64,000 nucleotides of DNA from Turicibacter bilis (GCF_024499055.1 NZ_CP071249.1:434001-498000), one strand, 5' to 3'. Positions 8,488 through 17,489 are shown, counted from the first letter of the stretch. Notes: a model not told the origin generated them from the sequence alone. A program made the numbers and translations.

Positions 8488-8620
8488 CAAAAAACAATTT
8501 GAAGAAAGATTAGATTCACTATTACTATTAAAAGCCTTATTAATTCAGGATAATGAATTTGATGAAGAGGTACAAAAAGAGTACCAAAAAGCATGGGATA
8601 GGGCATTTGAATTATTATAA
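8488..8620 (+). pseudogene. 3' remnant of an unknown gene
   Basis: The last 44 codons of an acidic helical protein (SKKQFEERLDSLLLLKAL...AWDRAFELL) are open up to the border with the deleted IS256 element and end at a proper stop codon followed by a terminator. No start codon or ribosome site is left. The parent gene is not recognised. Confidence 0.5.
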
Positions 8621-8637
8621 GAATAATGGAAAATAAA

Positions 8638-8675
8638 AGGCAGTCAAGTAGCATTTGCTACCTAACTGCCTTTTT
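8638..8675 (+). terminator. Terminator after the gene remnant
   Basis: AGGCAGT pairs with ACTGCCT around an inner GTAGC/GCTAC stem, followed by TTTTTCTT. Confidence 0.8.
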
Positions 8676-8680
8676 CTTAT

Positions 8681-8902
8681 TTAAGAATTTTTGAAATCAT
8701 TAAAAGCTTGGTAGCAGGTTCATGGGATGAAAACACAAATCGAAGTATAATTATTATTGTAACGATGACCAAGCGTTGCAAAATCTCCTCCATTTACTCA
8801 TCACTATTTTTTAAAATTCAACAAAGTCTCTTATATTTTTCTTTTATGCCGTTCAAATGAATGGCTTTTTTTATAACGATCAATGTGAAAGGGGAAGTGA
8901 AA
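8681..8902. other. Non-coding stretch with one hairpin
   Basis: No convincing frame is seen. A terminator-like stem GCCGTTC / GAATGGC followed by seven Ts lies at about 8850-8873. The rest looks like decayed sequence. Confidence 0.4.
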
Positions 8903-9016
8903 ATGGAAAACAAATTAAGAGGAAATTGTGACTTGGCTTACAGTGCAAGAGAGGGATTACCTGATGAAGTCAAAAGATTGTATGGGGTGATGGGTCACCT
9001 GCCATTTACGGAGTAA
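8903..9016 (+). CDS. Small ORF of 37 residues, unknown
   Basis: ATG at 8903 follows AAAGGGGAAG with suitable spacing. The frame (MENKLRGNCDLAYSAREGLPDEVKRLYGVMGHLPFTE) ends at TAA just before a truncated copy of the structured repeat. It may be a real small protein or the beginning of a gene cut off by the repeat. No family is recognised. Confidence 0.35.
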   Translation: MENKLRGNCDLAYSAREGLPDEVKRLYGVMGHLPFTE

Positions 9017-9019
9017 ATG

Positions 9020-9200
9020 TATCCTCAACTAGTAGGGAATGGTGGTGGCAGGTGCCTTGATATTTAGTTGCTATTTAAGAGAAGGCGATTATAGTAGTGG
9101 GATATTATTATTTGTAAATGTAGAATATATCTTAGTACATAGAAATTGATAAAAGCCTCAATGGTTGCAAGGCAACTATTGGGGCTTTTATCATCATCTA
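9020..9200 (+). repeat. Truncated copy of the structured repeat (outermost left copy)
   Basis: The sequence starts in the right half of the inner palindrome arm (TTGATATTTAGTT), continues with the degenerate outer arm GTAGTGGG (9094-9101) and keeps the next hairpin, GATAAAAGCCTCAA ... TTGGGGCTTTTATC with its inner GTTGC/GCAAC pair, and then stops. This is the leftmost copy of the family and lies outside the main array, 1.6 kb from the next block. Confidence 0.8.
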
Positions 9201-9311
9201 AGATAGAGAACTAGTAAAAGTGATTTAATTCAATCACTATTGCCTTTATAGATCAATTGTTGTTAATTTTTGGATATACGTGTAAAATATGATTAATAAT
9301 AGATAATTCGC

Positions 9312-9342
9312 TTGCTATGGAGTTCACTCCAGTGTTTATAAT
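9312..9342 (+). promoter_or_regulatory. MerR-type promoter of the merR-family gene (19-bp spacer)
   Basis: TTGCTA (9312-9317) and TATAAT (9337-9342) are separated by exactly 19 bases, the overlong spacer that MerR-family activators untwist. The spacer carries the dyad TGGAGTTCACTCCA. This points to self-regulation of the gene at 9372. Confidence 0.85.
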
Positions 9343-9371
9343 ACAGAAGTAAATGATAGGAAGTGAAACAG

Positions 9372-9800
9372 ATGAACTCAAAACAAGTATCAGAAATGTT
9401 CAATCTTTCGATTGATACCTTACGCTATTATGAAAAAGTTGGCGTCATTCCAGCAGTTACACGAAATAAACAAGGATATCGTGACTATCAGACGAGCGAT
9501 TTAAACTGGATTTTTCTTGTCAAAACTTTGAGAAAGGCTGGAATGACAATTGATTCTTTACAAGAGTTTGCTCGTCTTGCAAAAGAGCATGAGGCGGATA
9601 ACCCTGACGTAGAGAAAAAACAAAAACAGATTTTAATTGATCAGCTTGAACAAGTAGAAAAAAAACTAGCTGAAATTCAAGAAGCTCGTGATTTACTTGC
9701 TTATAAAATCGAGACTTATGATGAGCATCTTGCAAAATTTAAAAATGGTAAGATATTAGAAGAAGATATTGAAAAATTATGGGAATTAAGAAAAAATTAG
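9372..9800 (+). CDS. MerR-family transcription regulator
   Basis: ATG at 9372 is chosen because AGGAAGTG lies at proper distance; an in-frame GTG at 9363 would overlap that site. The 142-residue protein starts with the MerR winged helix-turn-helix (KQVSEMFNLSIDTLRYYEKVGVIPAVTRNKQGYRDY) and continues with a long dimerisation coiled coil (about residues 75-125) ending in a short acidic tail. There are no metal-binding cysteines, so the signal is probably an organic compound or redox stress, as in the AdhR/SoxR-like group next to aldo/keto reductases. Its own promoter and that of the following reductase have matching MerR boxes, so it most likely controls both. Confidence 0.9.
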   Translation: MNSKQVSEMFNLSIDTLRYYEKVGVIPAVTRNKQGYRDYQTSDLNWIFLVKTLRKAGMTIDSLQEFARLAKEHEADNPDVEKKQKQILIDQLEQVEKKLAEIQEARDLLAYKIETYDEHLAKFKNGKILEEDIEKLWELRKN

Positions 9801-9831
9801 TTGCTATAGAGTTTACTTCATAGTCTATAGT
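9801..9831 (+). promoter_or_regulatory. MerR-type promoter of the aldo/keto reductase gene (19-bp spacer)
   Basis: TTGCTA (9801-9806) and TATAGT (9826-9831) have a 19-base spacer containing GAGTTTACTTC and the flanking dyad CTATAGA/TCTATAG. It is closely similar to the box at 9312, so the same regulator should bind both. Confidence 0.85.
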
Positions 9832-9875
9832 AATACTTGTAAATTTGATTGAAACAAATTACAGGAGGCGAATAA

Positions 9876-10721
9876 ATGATGAAAACAGTAAAATTAAATA
9901 ATGGGGTAGATGTTCCAATTTTAGGTTTCGGTGTATTCCAAATTGAACCAGAACATACGGCACAAGCAGTTAAAGATGCGATTAAAGCAGGTTACCGTCA
10001 TATCGATACAGCGCAAAGCTATATGAATGAACGTGAAGTGGGTATCGGGATTAAAGAATCTAATGTGGCTCGTGAAGAGTTGTTTATTACAACAAAAATT
10101 TGGATTCAAAATATTAGCTACGAAGGGGTTATGAAATCATTCACAGCATCACTTGAAGCATTAGACACTGACTATGTTGATTTACTATTACTTCATCAAC
10201 CATATAACGATGTTTACGGTGCGTGGCGTGCAATGGAAGAATTGTATAAAGCAGGAAAAATCCGTGCTATCGGTATTTCAAACTTCGCAGTTGATCGTGC
10301 AGTTGACTTAGCTGTTTTTAATGAAGTAACACCTGCTATTAATCAGATTGAAATCAATCCATTTCAACAACAAACAGAAATAATTGCTGCTTTACGTGAA
10401 GAAGGAATTGCACCACAAGCTTGGGCACCATTTGCTGAGGGACAAAATGGAATCTTTACAAACCCTGTTCTGACAAAAATCGGTGAAAAGTATGGAAAAT
10501 CAGTTGCACAAGTTATCCTTCGTTGGTTAGTTGAACAAGATGTCATAGTATTAGCAAAAACAGTTAAACCAGAACGTATGGCTGAAAATATCAATGTATT
10601 TGACTTTGAATTAACAGATGAAGATAAAACTGCAATCGCAACATTAAACGTTGGTTCAAGCCAGTTCTTCTCACATTCAGATCCAGTTATGATCAAACAA
10701 TTAGCAAGCTATAAAATTTAA
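9876..10721 (+). CDS. Aldo/keto reductase, NADPH-dependent
   Basis: A 281-residue (beta/alpha)8-barrel oxidoreductase with the full catalytic tetrad D44, Y49, K74 and H107 (in HIDTAQSY, ITTKIW and LLLLHQP) and the family signatures GKIRAIGISNF and INQIEINPF. The C-terminal IVLAKTVKPERMAENI loop resembles the cofactor-phosphate site. Such enzymes reduce aldehydes, keto-sugars or methylglyoxal in the cytoplasm. AGGAGG precedes the start; ATG at 9879 is an equally possible start. Control by the adjacent MerR regulator is indicated by its promoter, which suggests an aldehyde- or electrophile-response pair. Confidence 0.92.
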   Translation: MMKTVKLNNGVDVPILGFGVFQIEPEHTAQAVKDAIKAGYRHIDTAQSYMNEREVGIGIKESNVAREELFITTKIWIQNISYEGVMKSFTASLEALDTDYVDLLLLHQPYNDVYGAWRAMEELYKAGKIRAIGISNFAVDRAVDLAVFNEVTPAINQIEINPFQQQTEIIAALREEGIAPQAWAPFAEGQNGIFTNPVLTKIGEKYGKSVAQVILRWLVEQDVIVLAKTVKPERMAENINVFDFELTDEDKTAIATLNVGSSQFFSHSDPVMIKQLASYKI

Positions 10722-10822
10722 GTTATTTAATAGATATTCATTAATATAAAGTAAACAAAAATCAATGACTTAATTTGTGATAACTAATTGTCTGATTTAA
10801 ATTGATAACGTAGGAAAAGAAA

Positions 10823-12641
10823 AAACCATTATCCCAAATCACATTTAATCTGAACTCAGATAATGGTTTTTGTTTTATCAATTCCCTGTAAAATTTCCGG
10901 ATGTGAATATTATCGTGGAGATGGGTCAGTACCCATCCCAAATGTTTTAGGTGATTGCCGTAGCGGGATGTATTGAGAATAAAAAGACATAAAAAAACAA
11001 CTGATGGGGGCAATCAGTTGTTTGATGAAAGGGAATTTATAATATAAGGAGTTTTTGGAATAGCAAGTCTTAAACTTACCATTATGTTATGGAATATATT
11101 TCTGCTTTTATTCAAAAGCAGGAGATTTAAAGATAAATCATGTGTTTTAAAAAACTAGAGTGCCTTATGTCACAACAGGTATTTTCATAATCATGTGTAA
11201 TCCCGCTACCATGCCTGATGAAACTTCAATGCTTCCAAATAACAATAAGTAAATGGATAGGCTAATCATGTTCACACATCATTAGCCTTTTCTTATCGTA
11301 TTTTTCATTCTAAAACAAAGTCATCACTAAACATTCAATCCACCAGTGCCACCATCCTAACGTATGGTTAGGGTGTGGGGCTTGATGTTTAGCTGTTTTT
11401 GTTTAATAGAGGAGACTGCATAGTAGCGGGAGATTTTTCGTTGTGAATAAAGAATAAAGCTTAGTACCTAGAAATTGATAAAAGCCTCAACGGTTGCAAG
11501 GCAACTATTGAGGCTTTTATCATCATCAACAGAACTATGAATATAAGGAACGTAAATAACGGTTCAGTATTGAAGAAACTGAACTATTATTTACTCCCGC
11601 CACTAAATAGTATCTTCTTATTAATAAAGAGATTGATATAAAAAGAAAAATAGGAAAATCAAAACGACATGAATTCATGTGGTTTTGGTATCCATGATCT
11701 TTTGTAATAGATTTAAAACATGCTAGAAATAAACATGGAATATTCGGCTACCATGAAGCATTCTAACTACATTTATCCCTAATAACAGTATCACTAAATA
11801 TCAATCCACTCATGCCTACATCCAAGTGGATGTGTTATTTAGTTTTATATTTAATCTGAAAAACTCATCGTAGCGGGATTTTAAAGTGCCGCCTGTAACG
11901 GCAGTTATCCTAATAACCACAAGCCTCCCGCTACAAGAATTTATCTAATTGCATTTCACCTAAAGAAACACAATAAGACATGGATAGGCGAATCATGTTC
12001 ATCACATCATTCGCCTTTTCTTATTGGATGTTTTATTACAAACAAAGATGATCACTAAGCATCAATCCCTTTTTACGCCCCCATCCTATTGATGTGGGGC
12101 AGTGAGGGCTTGATGTTTAGTTGCCTACTTAACAAAGATAATTCCTAGTAGCGGGATTACGATACTTAGATATAACCTTAGTACAAAGAGGACCTTCCAT
12201 CCCAAACGGTTGCAAGGCAACGATTGAGGATGGAAGATCATCGTATATTCTTTATTTAACAGGGGCTATTATTTATCAAATTAATCTTCTCATACAAGAA
12301 AGCATCCTAGTCGTTAGGGGATAAGAAAACCCAAACGACAGGACTGTGGTTTGGGTATCCTTATGTTTTGAGACAGGGTATAAAAGAGAAGTTTGAATAA
12401 CTAATGCCATCCCGCTACCATGCAGCATTTAAAGTTCATTGTTCACTAGTATCAACAGTAAAAGGATAGGTGAATCATGCTCACACATCATTCACCTTTT
12501 CATATTAGAATTTTAGCACTAAAACTATGGTTCTTACTAACCATCAATCCTCCGAGTTTCCTACATACTGACGTATGTTAGGCGTGGAGTCTTGTGATGG
12601 TTAGTTTTTTCATTTAATAAAAAGAATTTCAAAGTAGCGGG
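10823..12641 (+). repeat. Structured repeat array, block 1 (five palindromic sites)
   Basis: The block starts with a variant unit (hairpin AAAACCATTATC/GATAATGGTTTT at 10823-10875, degenerate site ending GTAGCGGG at 10960-10967), repeated at 36066. Complete sites bounded by CCCGCTAC and GTAGCGGG follow at 11202-11430, 11744-11877 (short, left arm degenerate), 11927-12155 and 12411-12641. Between them lie structured modules of 313 and 255 bases with the hairpins AAAAGCCTCAA/TTGAGGCTTTT, TAAATAACGGTTCAGT/ACTGAACTATTATTTA (only in the longer module) and CAAAAC/GTTTTG, or a 49-base spacer. No convincing gene is present. All units point the same way. Confidence 0.9.
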
Positions 12642-12790
12642 AAATATCCACGTATAAAACTAGGACTAGAAAAGTTAAACGGTATTTTTTGCATATCGTG
12701 TCATGATATGCAATAGGCAACGATAGAACAGTTGCTGTTAATTTATCAAAAAAGCCTAGCTAATGACAGCTAGGCTTTTTCTTTCAGTTT
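12642..12790 (+). repeat. Divergent end module of repeat block 1 with terminator
   Basis: After the last GTAGCGGG a divergent version of the hairpin module is seen, with the loop motif AACGATAGAACAGTTG. It ends in a clear terminator, AAGCCTAGCT/AGCTAGGCTT followed by TTTTTC at about 12752-12782. It marks the border to the acquired tetracycline resistance region. Confidence 0.6.
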
Positions 12791-13530
12791 TCAGAAATAA
12801 AAAAAGAAGAACAGTTGACTAGGCTGTTCTTCAACAAACAAAACAAACTAACTAAAAGAGAAATAACAATAAGGGTTATAACTTTTTAATTCGTTACATA
12901 AATAGTATATCACAATTCATTCGTAGTTACCATATAAAATTATATAATAAAGCATGGATAGTCTTATTCTAGTATGACGATAGTGTATTTTTATTACAGG
13001 GGAATTTCATGGTAGAGATGGGGTGTTTCGGTTAGCATCCACGTTCATATACATGTTACAAGTGATTTTCAAGATATATGATATTAAAAAATTATATATG
13101 CCATAAATCAAAAGATATGTAATAAAGCTTATAAGAATTAGAGAAACATTTAATTCAATAGAGATGTGATTTAGCATAAGAGATGGTGAACCGTATCACA
13201 AGTAAGTGCGAACTTTACCAAAATTGGATATATAAATGAAAGGTAGGTCTGCTTTAATTCTGCAATGAAACTCACAAAAATCTAAAATTTGAATTTTTGT
13301 AGGTTATTGTAGTTTTATTCATAGGTTCTTCGTTTTTCACCTATTTCAGCAAATTAGAATTTGTTTTTTCTAATCTATAGTATTGAAAGAAATTGTAAAA
13401 CATTCCACAAATATATTTTTTATATTCATTTCAGATTTAGGTTAAAGTTAGTAGTTATTCTTTTGTGTATATAAGTTATTTGAAGTAATAAAGTTTCAAT
13501 TGAATTTGGATAAATATGAATATAAAAGTA
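12791..13530. other. AT-rich non-coding stretch before the tet operon
   Basis: About 740 bases without a plausible gene. Base composition is much richer in A and T than in the flanking host genes, in keeping with the following clostridial operon. Several weak inverted repeats are present. I see no repeat unit of the array and no clear insertion sequence end. Confidence 0.5.
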
Positions 13531-13559
13531 TTGAAAAAAAATAAAAGTTTATATATAAT
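13531..13559 (+). promoter_or_regulatory. Promoter of the tetA(P)-tetB(P) operon
   Basis: TTGAAA (13531-13536), a 17-base spacer and TATAAT (13554-13559). The expected start of transcription is about 530 bases before tetA(P), which agrees with the promoter position I recall for the Clostridium perfringens tet(P) operon. Confidence 0.8.
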
Positions 13560-13613
13560 GTAATTATACTAAAATATAAACATGAAAAATATAAATGTAA
13601 AGGAGATGTAAAT

Positions 13614-13640
13614 ATGCGCAAAGAGGTAGTTTTTAACTAA
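13614..13640 (+). CDS. Eight-codon leader peptide of the tet operon
   Basis: ATG with AAAGGAGATG 5 bases upstream opens the frame MRKEVVFN and a stop. It lies just after the promoter and far before tetA(P). This is the position expected for a leader whose translation, slowed by tetracycline, would influence the downstream terminator. Confidence 0.55.
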   Translation: MRKEVVFN

Positions 13641-13962
13641 ACTAACTGAATAAGGATTATTTTAAAAAGTATATGAAAAAAATCTTGGATAACTCAAGGT
13701 TTATTTGTGGTAGAAACAATTATTAATAATATTGATATTACCATGTCTATTTGTGTACTCTAAAAATAATCAGTATTATAATGAGCATATTACATCTTTA
13801 TTTGAAGAATAGGAAAACTGTGTTCTAAACACGGTATTTTTATGCCTATTTTTACTATATTTATAGATATGATATAAGACTTTAATTTGCATAGCTTAAT
13901 CATAAGTTATATAAATTAAAGTTGTATATTTCATGTTTATATTTAGGTTATATAATTATGAG

Positions 13963-13998
13963 GCTGTAAGTGAATTATGTTCACTTACAGCTTTTTTT
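13963..13998 (+). terminator. Attenuator terminator before tetA(P)
   Basis: A perfect 12-bp stem GCTGTAAGTGAA / TTCACTTACAGC with a 5-base loop and seven Ts lies between promoter and tetA(P). A weaker hairpin (CTGTGTT/AACACGG) is at about 13816. In C. perfringens, read-through of a terminator at this place is the known basis of tetracycline induction. Confidence 0.85.
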
Positions 13999-14017
13999 AT
14001 TTAAGGAGATTATTTTG

Positions 14018-14101
14018 ATGATTTATATATTTAAATATGAAGATTATGAAAAACAAATAAATTTTTTTAAAAATACTAGGATGGTGATTATTAATGGTTA
14101 A
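14018..14101 (+). CDS. 27-residue ORF overlapping the tetA(P) start
   Basis: ATG follows TAAGGAG at good spacing. The frame ends at a TAA eight bases into tetA(P), so the two reading frames overlap at the tetA(P) start codon. Ribosomes ending here could re-initiate on tetA(P), which itself has only a weak site (AGGATGG). Whether the peptide matters or only coupling does cannot be seen. Confidence 0.45.
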   Translation: MIYIFKYEDYEKQINFFKNTRMVIING

Positions 14102-15356
14102 TAAACTTTCAGCATATAAAACTTATTTATTATTTTCAGCTATTACAGCAATGTGTTTTTCACTAGTAGCTACAGTTATGATAGTGTATCACATTGAAAC
14201 GGTGCATTTAAATCCACTTCAGCTTATACTTGTTGGAACTACTTTAGAAGTAGCATGCTTTATATTTGAAATTCCTACAGGAATAGTTGCAGATGTGTAC
14301 AGTCGTAAACTATCTATTGTTATTGGTGTAGTTTTAACAGGAGTGGGATTTATTTTAGAAGGTTCTATTTCTAGTTTCGTTTTCGTACTTGTAGCACAGA
14401 TTGTATGGGGATTAGGTTCTACTTTTATTAGTGGATCTGTTGAAGCTTGGATTGCGGAAGAAGAGAAAGATAAAGATTTGGATAAAATTTATATAAAGGG
14501 AGCACAAGCAGGACAGATAGGATCGGTTATTGGAATAGTACTAAGCACTGTAATAGCTAATTTATCTGTAAGACTACCTATTATAGTTAGTGGAGTCTTA
14601 TTTATAATTCTTGCATTATTTTTATGGTTATATATGCCAGAAAATAATTTTAAATCATCTGCTCCAGAGGATTTAAATACTTTTAAAAAGATGGGATATA
14701 CCTTTAAATCTGGTCTTAAATTTATAAAAAATAAACCTATAATTATAATTTTGCTTTCAGTAACTTTATTTTATGGATTATCCAGTGAAGGTTATGATAG
14801 ACTTTCTAATATGCATTTTTTACAAGATACTATGCTTCCTAAACTTGGAAACCTTAAACCAGTGACTTGGTTCGGAATTTTTGGAATTGCAGGAATGATA
14901 TTGAGTGCTATAGTAATGCATTTTATGGAAAAGAAGCTTAAGGATGATGATAAGAATAAAAATGGAAAGCTGTTATTATGTATAAATATATTTTATATAT
15001 CATTTATGTTCATATTTGCTATTACAAAAAGATTTAACTTAATGCTAATAGCTTATTTAGCGACAAGTACCTTTAGAACTATAAATGAACCTATATTTAG
15101 TGCATGGCTTAATGGACATATAGATGACAAGGCCAGATCTACTGTACTTTCTATAAATGGACAAATAAATTCCTTAGGTCAAATTTTAGGTGGACCAATT
15201 ATAGGAATCATAGCTACAAATATTTCAGTGAGTATGGGTATAGCATGTACTTCGTTATTAGTAACACCGGTATTAGTGTTATATATTGTTGCTATGATAA
15301 TGGATAAAAAGGTGGTTGATAGAGTTGGAGGTATTGATTATGAAGAAAATAATTAA
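14094..15356 (+). CDS. tetA(P): Tetracycline efflux protein TetA(P)
   Basis: A 420-residue major facilitator superfamily protein, the exact length of TetA(P) from Clostridium perfringens. About twelve membrane segments are visible. The second cytoplasmic loop has the MFS motif A variant GIVADVYSRK, and acidic residues lie in the membrane part. It exports tetracycline, in the family without the need of a metal-tetracycline loop like that of class A-E pumps. Its 3' end overlaps tetB(P) by 17 bases, the arrangement of the tet(P) operon. Codons such as ATA and AGA are far more frequent than in the host genes on either side, a sign of transfer from clostridia. Confidence 0.95.
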   Translation: MVNKLSAYKTYLLFSAITAMCFSLVATVMIVYHIETVHLNPLQLILVGTTLEVACFIFEIPTGIVADVYSRKLSIVIGVVLTGVGFILEGSISSFVFVLVAQIVWGLGSTFISGSVEAWIAEEEKDKDLDKIYIKGAQAGQIGSVIGIVLSTVIANLSVRLPIIVSGVLFIILALFLWLYMPENNFKSSAPEDLNTFKKMGYTFKSGLKFIKNKPIIIILLSVTLFYGLSSEGYDRLSNMHFLQDTMLPKLGNLKPVTWFGIFGIAGMILSAIVMHFMEKKLKDDDKNKNGKLLLCINIFYISFMFIFAITKRFNLMLIAYLATSTFRTINEPIFSAWLNGHIDDKARSTVLSINGQINSLGQILGGPIIGIIATNISVSMGIACTSLLVTPVLVLYIVAMIMDKKVVDRVGGIDYEENN

Positions 15357-17298
15357 TATAGGAATCGTAGCACACGTGGATGCAGGAAAAACAACTATAA
15401 CAGAAAACTTATTATATTATAGTGGAGCTATAAAATCAGTTGGAAGAGTTGATTTAGGCAATACACAGACGGATTCTATGGAGCTTGAGCGTAAGAGAGG
15501 GATTACCATTAAATCATCAACCATATCTTTTAATTGGAATAATGTCAAGGTTAATATTGTTGATACTCCAGGACATGTGGATTTTATTTCGGAAGTTGAA
15601 CGTTCATTAAGTGTTTTAGATGGAGCGATACTAGTTATATCAGGAGTAGAGGGTATTCAGTCACAAACAAGAATATTATTTGAGACATTAAAGGAGTTAA
15701 ACATTCCAACAATAATTTTTGTAAATAAGCTAGATAGAATTGGGGCAAATTTCAATAAAGTATTTGAAGATATAAAGAAGAATATGTCCAATAAAGTAGT
15801 TAGATTACAAGAAGTATATGATGTAGGAAGCAAAGCTGTTTATATAAAAAAACTATTTGATACATGCATGATAAATGATGATGCTATTGATGTTTTATCA
15901 GACTTAGACGAAGCATTTTTAGAAAGATATATTGGTGGAATAGAACCTGATAAAGAAGAAATACAAGAAAAGCTTTCATTATATGCAAGTGAAGGAAGTC
16001 TATATCCAGTATTTTGTGGTGCGGCAGCAATTGGACTTGGAGTTGAAGACTTATTAGATGGAATTTGTAGTTATTTTCCATTTGCAGGTGATGATTGTGA
16101 AAGTGATTTATCTGGAGTAGTATTTAAAATCGAAAGAACAAGTAAAAATGAAAAGAAGGTTTATGTAAGATTATTTGGAGGAAAAATATCTGTAAGAGAT
16201 AAAATTCAAGTACCTAATAAGGAGATAGCAGAAAAAGTAAAGAAAATTAATAGGTTAGAAAATGGGGGAGTTGTTGAAGCACAGAGGATAGAAGCAGGGG
16301 ATATAGGTATTTTATATGGACTTACAAGTTTCCAAGTGGGAGATGTTATTGGAATTTCAAATGATAAAATTAAAAATATATCTATAGCTAAACCAGCATT
16401 AAAAACAACAATTTCTGCAATTGATAAAGAAAAAAATCCAGAGCTATTTAAAGCATTAACATTACTTGCAGAGGAAGATCCACTACTAGAATTAGAGATG
16501 AATGACATAGATAAAGAAATTTATGTCAACTTATTCGGTGAAGTTCAAATGGAAATACTAAGTTCCATGTTAGATGATTTATATGGAATAAAAGTAGAGT
16601 TTTCGAATATTGAGACTATCTATAAGGAAACACCTAAAGGTTTTGGAGCGTCAATAATGCATATGCAGGAAGACTTAAATCCATTTTGGGCGACAGTAGG
16701 CTTAGAAATAGAACCAGCAGGGAGAGGCGAAGGTCTTAGGTATATTTCTAATGTTTCAGTAGGGTCATTGCCAAAATCTTTTCAAAATGCAATTGAAGAA
16801 GCAGTTATTAAGACAAGTAAACAAGGATTATTTGGATGGGAGGTTACAGATGTAAAAGTCACTCTTAGCTGTGGTGAATTTTTTAGTCCAGCCAGCACTC
16901 CAGCAGATTTTAGAAATGTGACACCTATGGTATTCATGGAAGCATTATATAAAGCACAAACTGTTTTATTAGAGCCATTACATGAGTTTGAGTTAAAGAT
17001 TCCTCAAAATGCTTTAAGCAAAGCGGTATGGGATTTAGAAACTATGAGGGCAACCTTTGATAATCCTATTGTTATAGGGGATGAATTCTCAATAAAGGGA
17101 TTAATTCCAGTAGAAAATTCAAAAGAATATAAAATGAAAATAGCTTCATATACAGAAGGTAGAGGAATGTTTGTGACAAAATTTTATGGGTATAAGGAAG
17201 CTTCAGCTGAATTTTCAAAAGCACGCAAAAAAACAACGTATGATCCATTGAATAAAAAAGAGTATTTGCTTCATAAACTAAACGCAATTAGAGATTAA
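15340..17298 (+). CDS. tetB(P): Ribosomal protection protein TetB(P)
   Basis: The start at 15340 (MKKIINIGIVAHVDAGKTT) gives 652 residues, the length of TetB(P), and a 17-base overlap with tetA(P). The GTPase domain shows G1 AHVDAGKTT, G2 RGIT, G3 DTPGH and G4 NKLD. The rest follows the EF-G/Tet(M) plan, with domain IV at about residues 430-580. Such proteins bind the ribosome like EF-G and push tetracycline off its site. Together with tetA(P) the operon combines efflux and ribosomal protection. The gene looks complete, with no frameshift. A terminator follows at 17366. Confidence 0.95.
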   Translation: MKKIINIGIVAHVDAGKTTITENLLYYSGAIKSVGRVDLGNTQTDSMELERKRGITIKSSTISFNWNNVKVNIVDTPGHVDFISEVERSLSVLDGAILVISGVEGIQSQTRILFETLKELNIPTIIFVNKLDRIGANFNKVFEDIKKNMSNKVVRLQEVYDVGSKAVYIKKLFDTCMINDDAIDVLSDLDEAFLERYIGGIEPDKEEIQEKLSLYASEGSLYPVFCGAAAIGLGVEDLLDGICSYFPFAGDDCESDLSGVVFKIERTSKNEKKVYVRLFGGKISVRDKIQVPNKEIAEKVKKINRLENGGVVEAQRIEAGDIGILYGLTSFQVGDVIGISNDKIKNISIAKPALKTTISAIDKEKNPELFKALTLLAEEDPLLELEMNDIDKEIYVNLFGEVQMEILSSMLDDLYGIKVEFSNIETIYKETPKGFGASIMHMQEDLNPFWATVGLEIEPAGRGEGLRYISNVSVGSLPKSFQNAIEEAVIKTSKQGLFGWEVTDVKVTLSCGEFFSPASTPADFRNVTPMVFMEALYKAQTVLLEPLHEFELKIPQNALSKAVWDLETMRATFDNPIVIGDEFSIKGLIPVENSKEYKMKIASYTEGRGMFVTKFYGYKEASAEFSKARKKTTYDPLNKKEYLLHKLNAIRD

Positions 17299-17365
17299 AT
17301 TTAAATAGATAAGTTAAATTTTTATATGTAGGATTTAAATATAAGACATTCAAAGCCTAAAAGTA

Positions 17366-17407
17366 AAGGAAGGGTCGTCTGAAGAAGATGAAGACCCTTC
17401 CTTTTTT
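17366..17407 (+). terminator. Terminator of the tet operon
   Basis: GGAAGGGTC (17368-17376) pairs with GACCCTTCC (17393-17401), followed by TTTTTT. Confidence 0.9.
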
Positions 17408-17489
17408 CATGTTACTATGCTTAATTGTAAGTGCTTGAAATTTGTAATATAATGTAAATAAAGTTTTTAATAATAAGGGGACGGCACAA

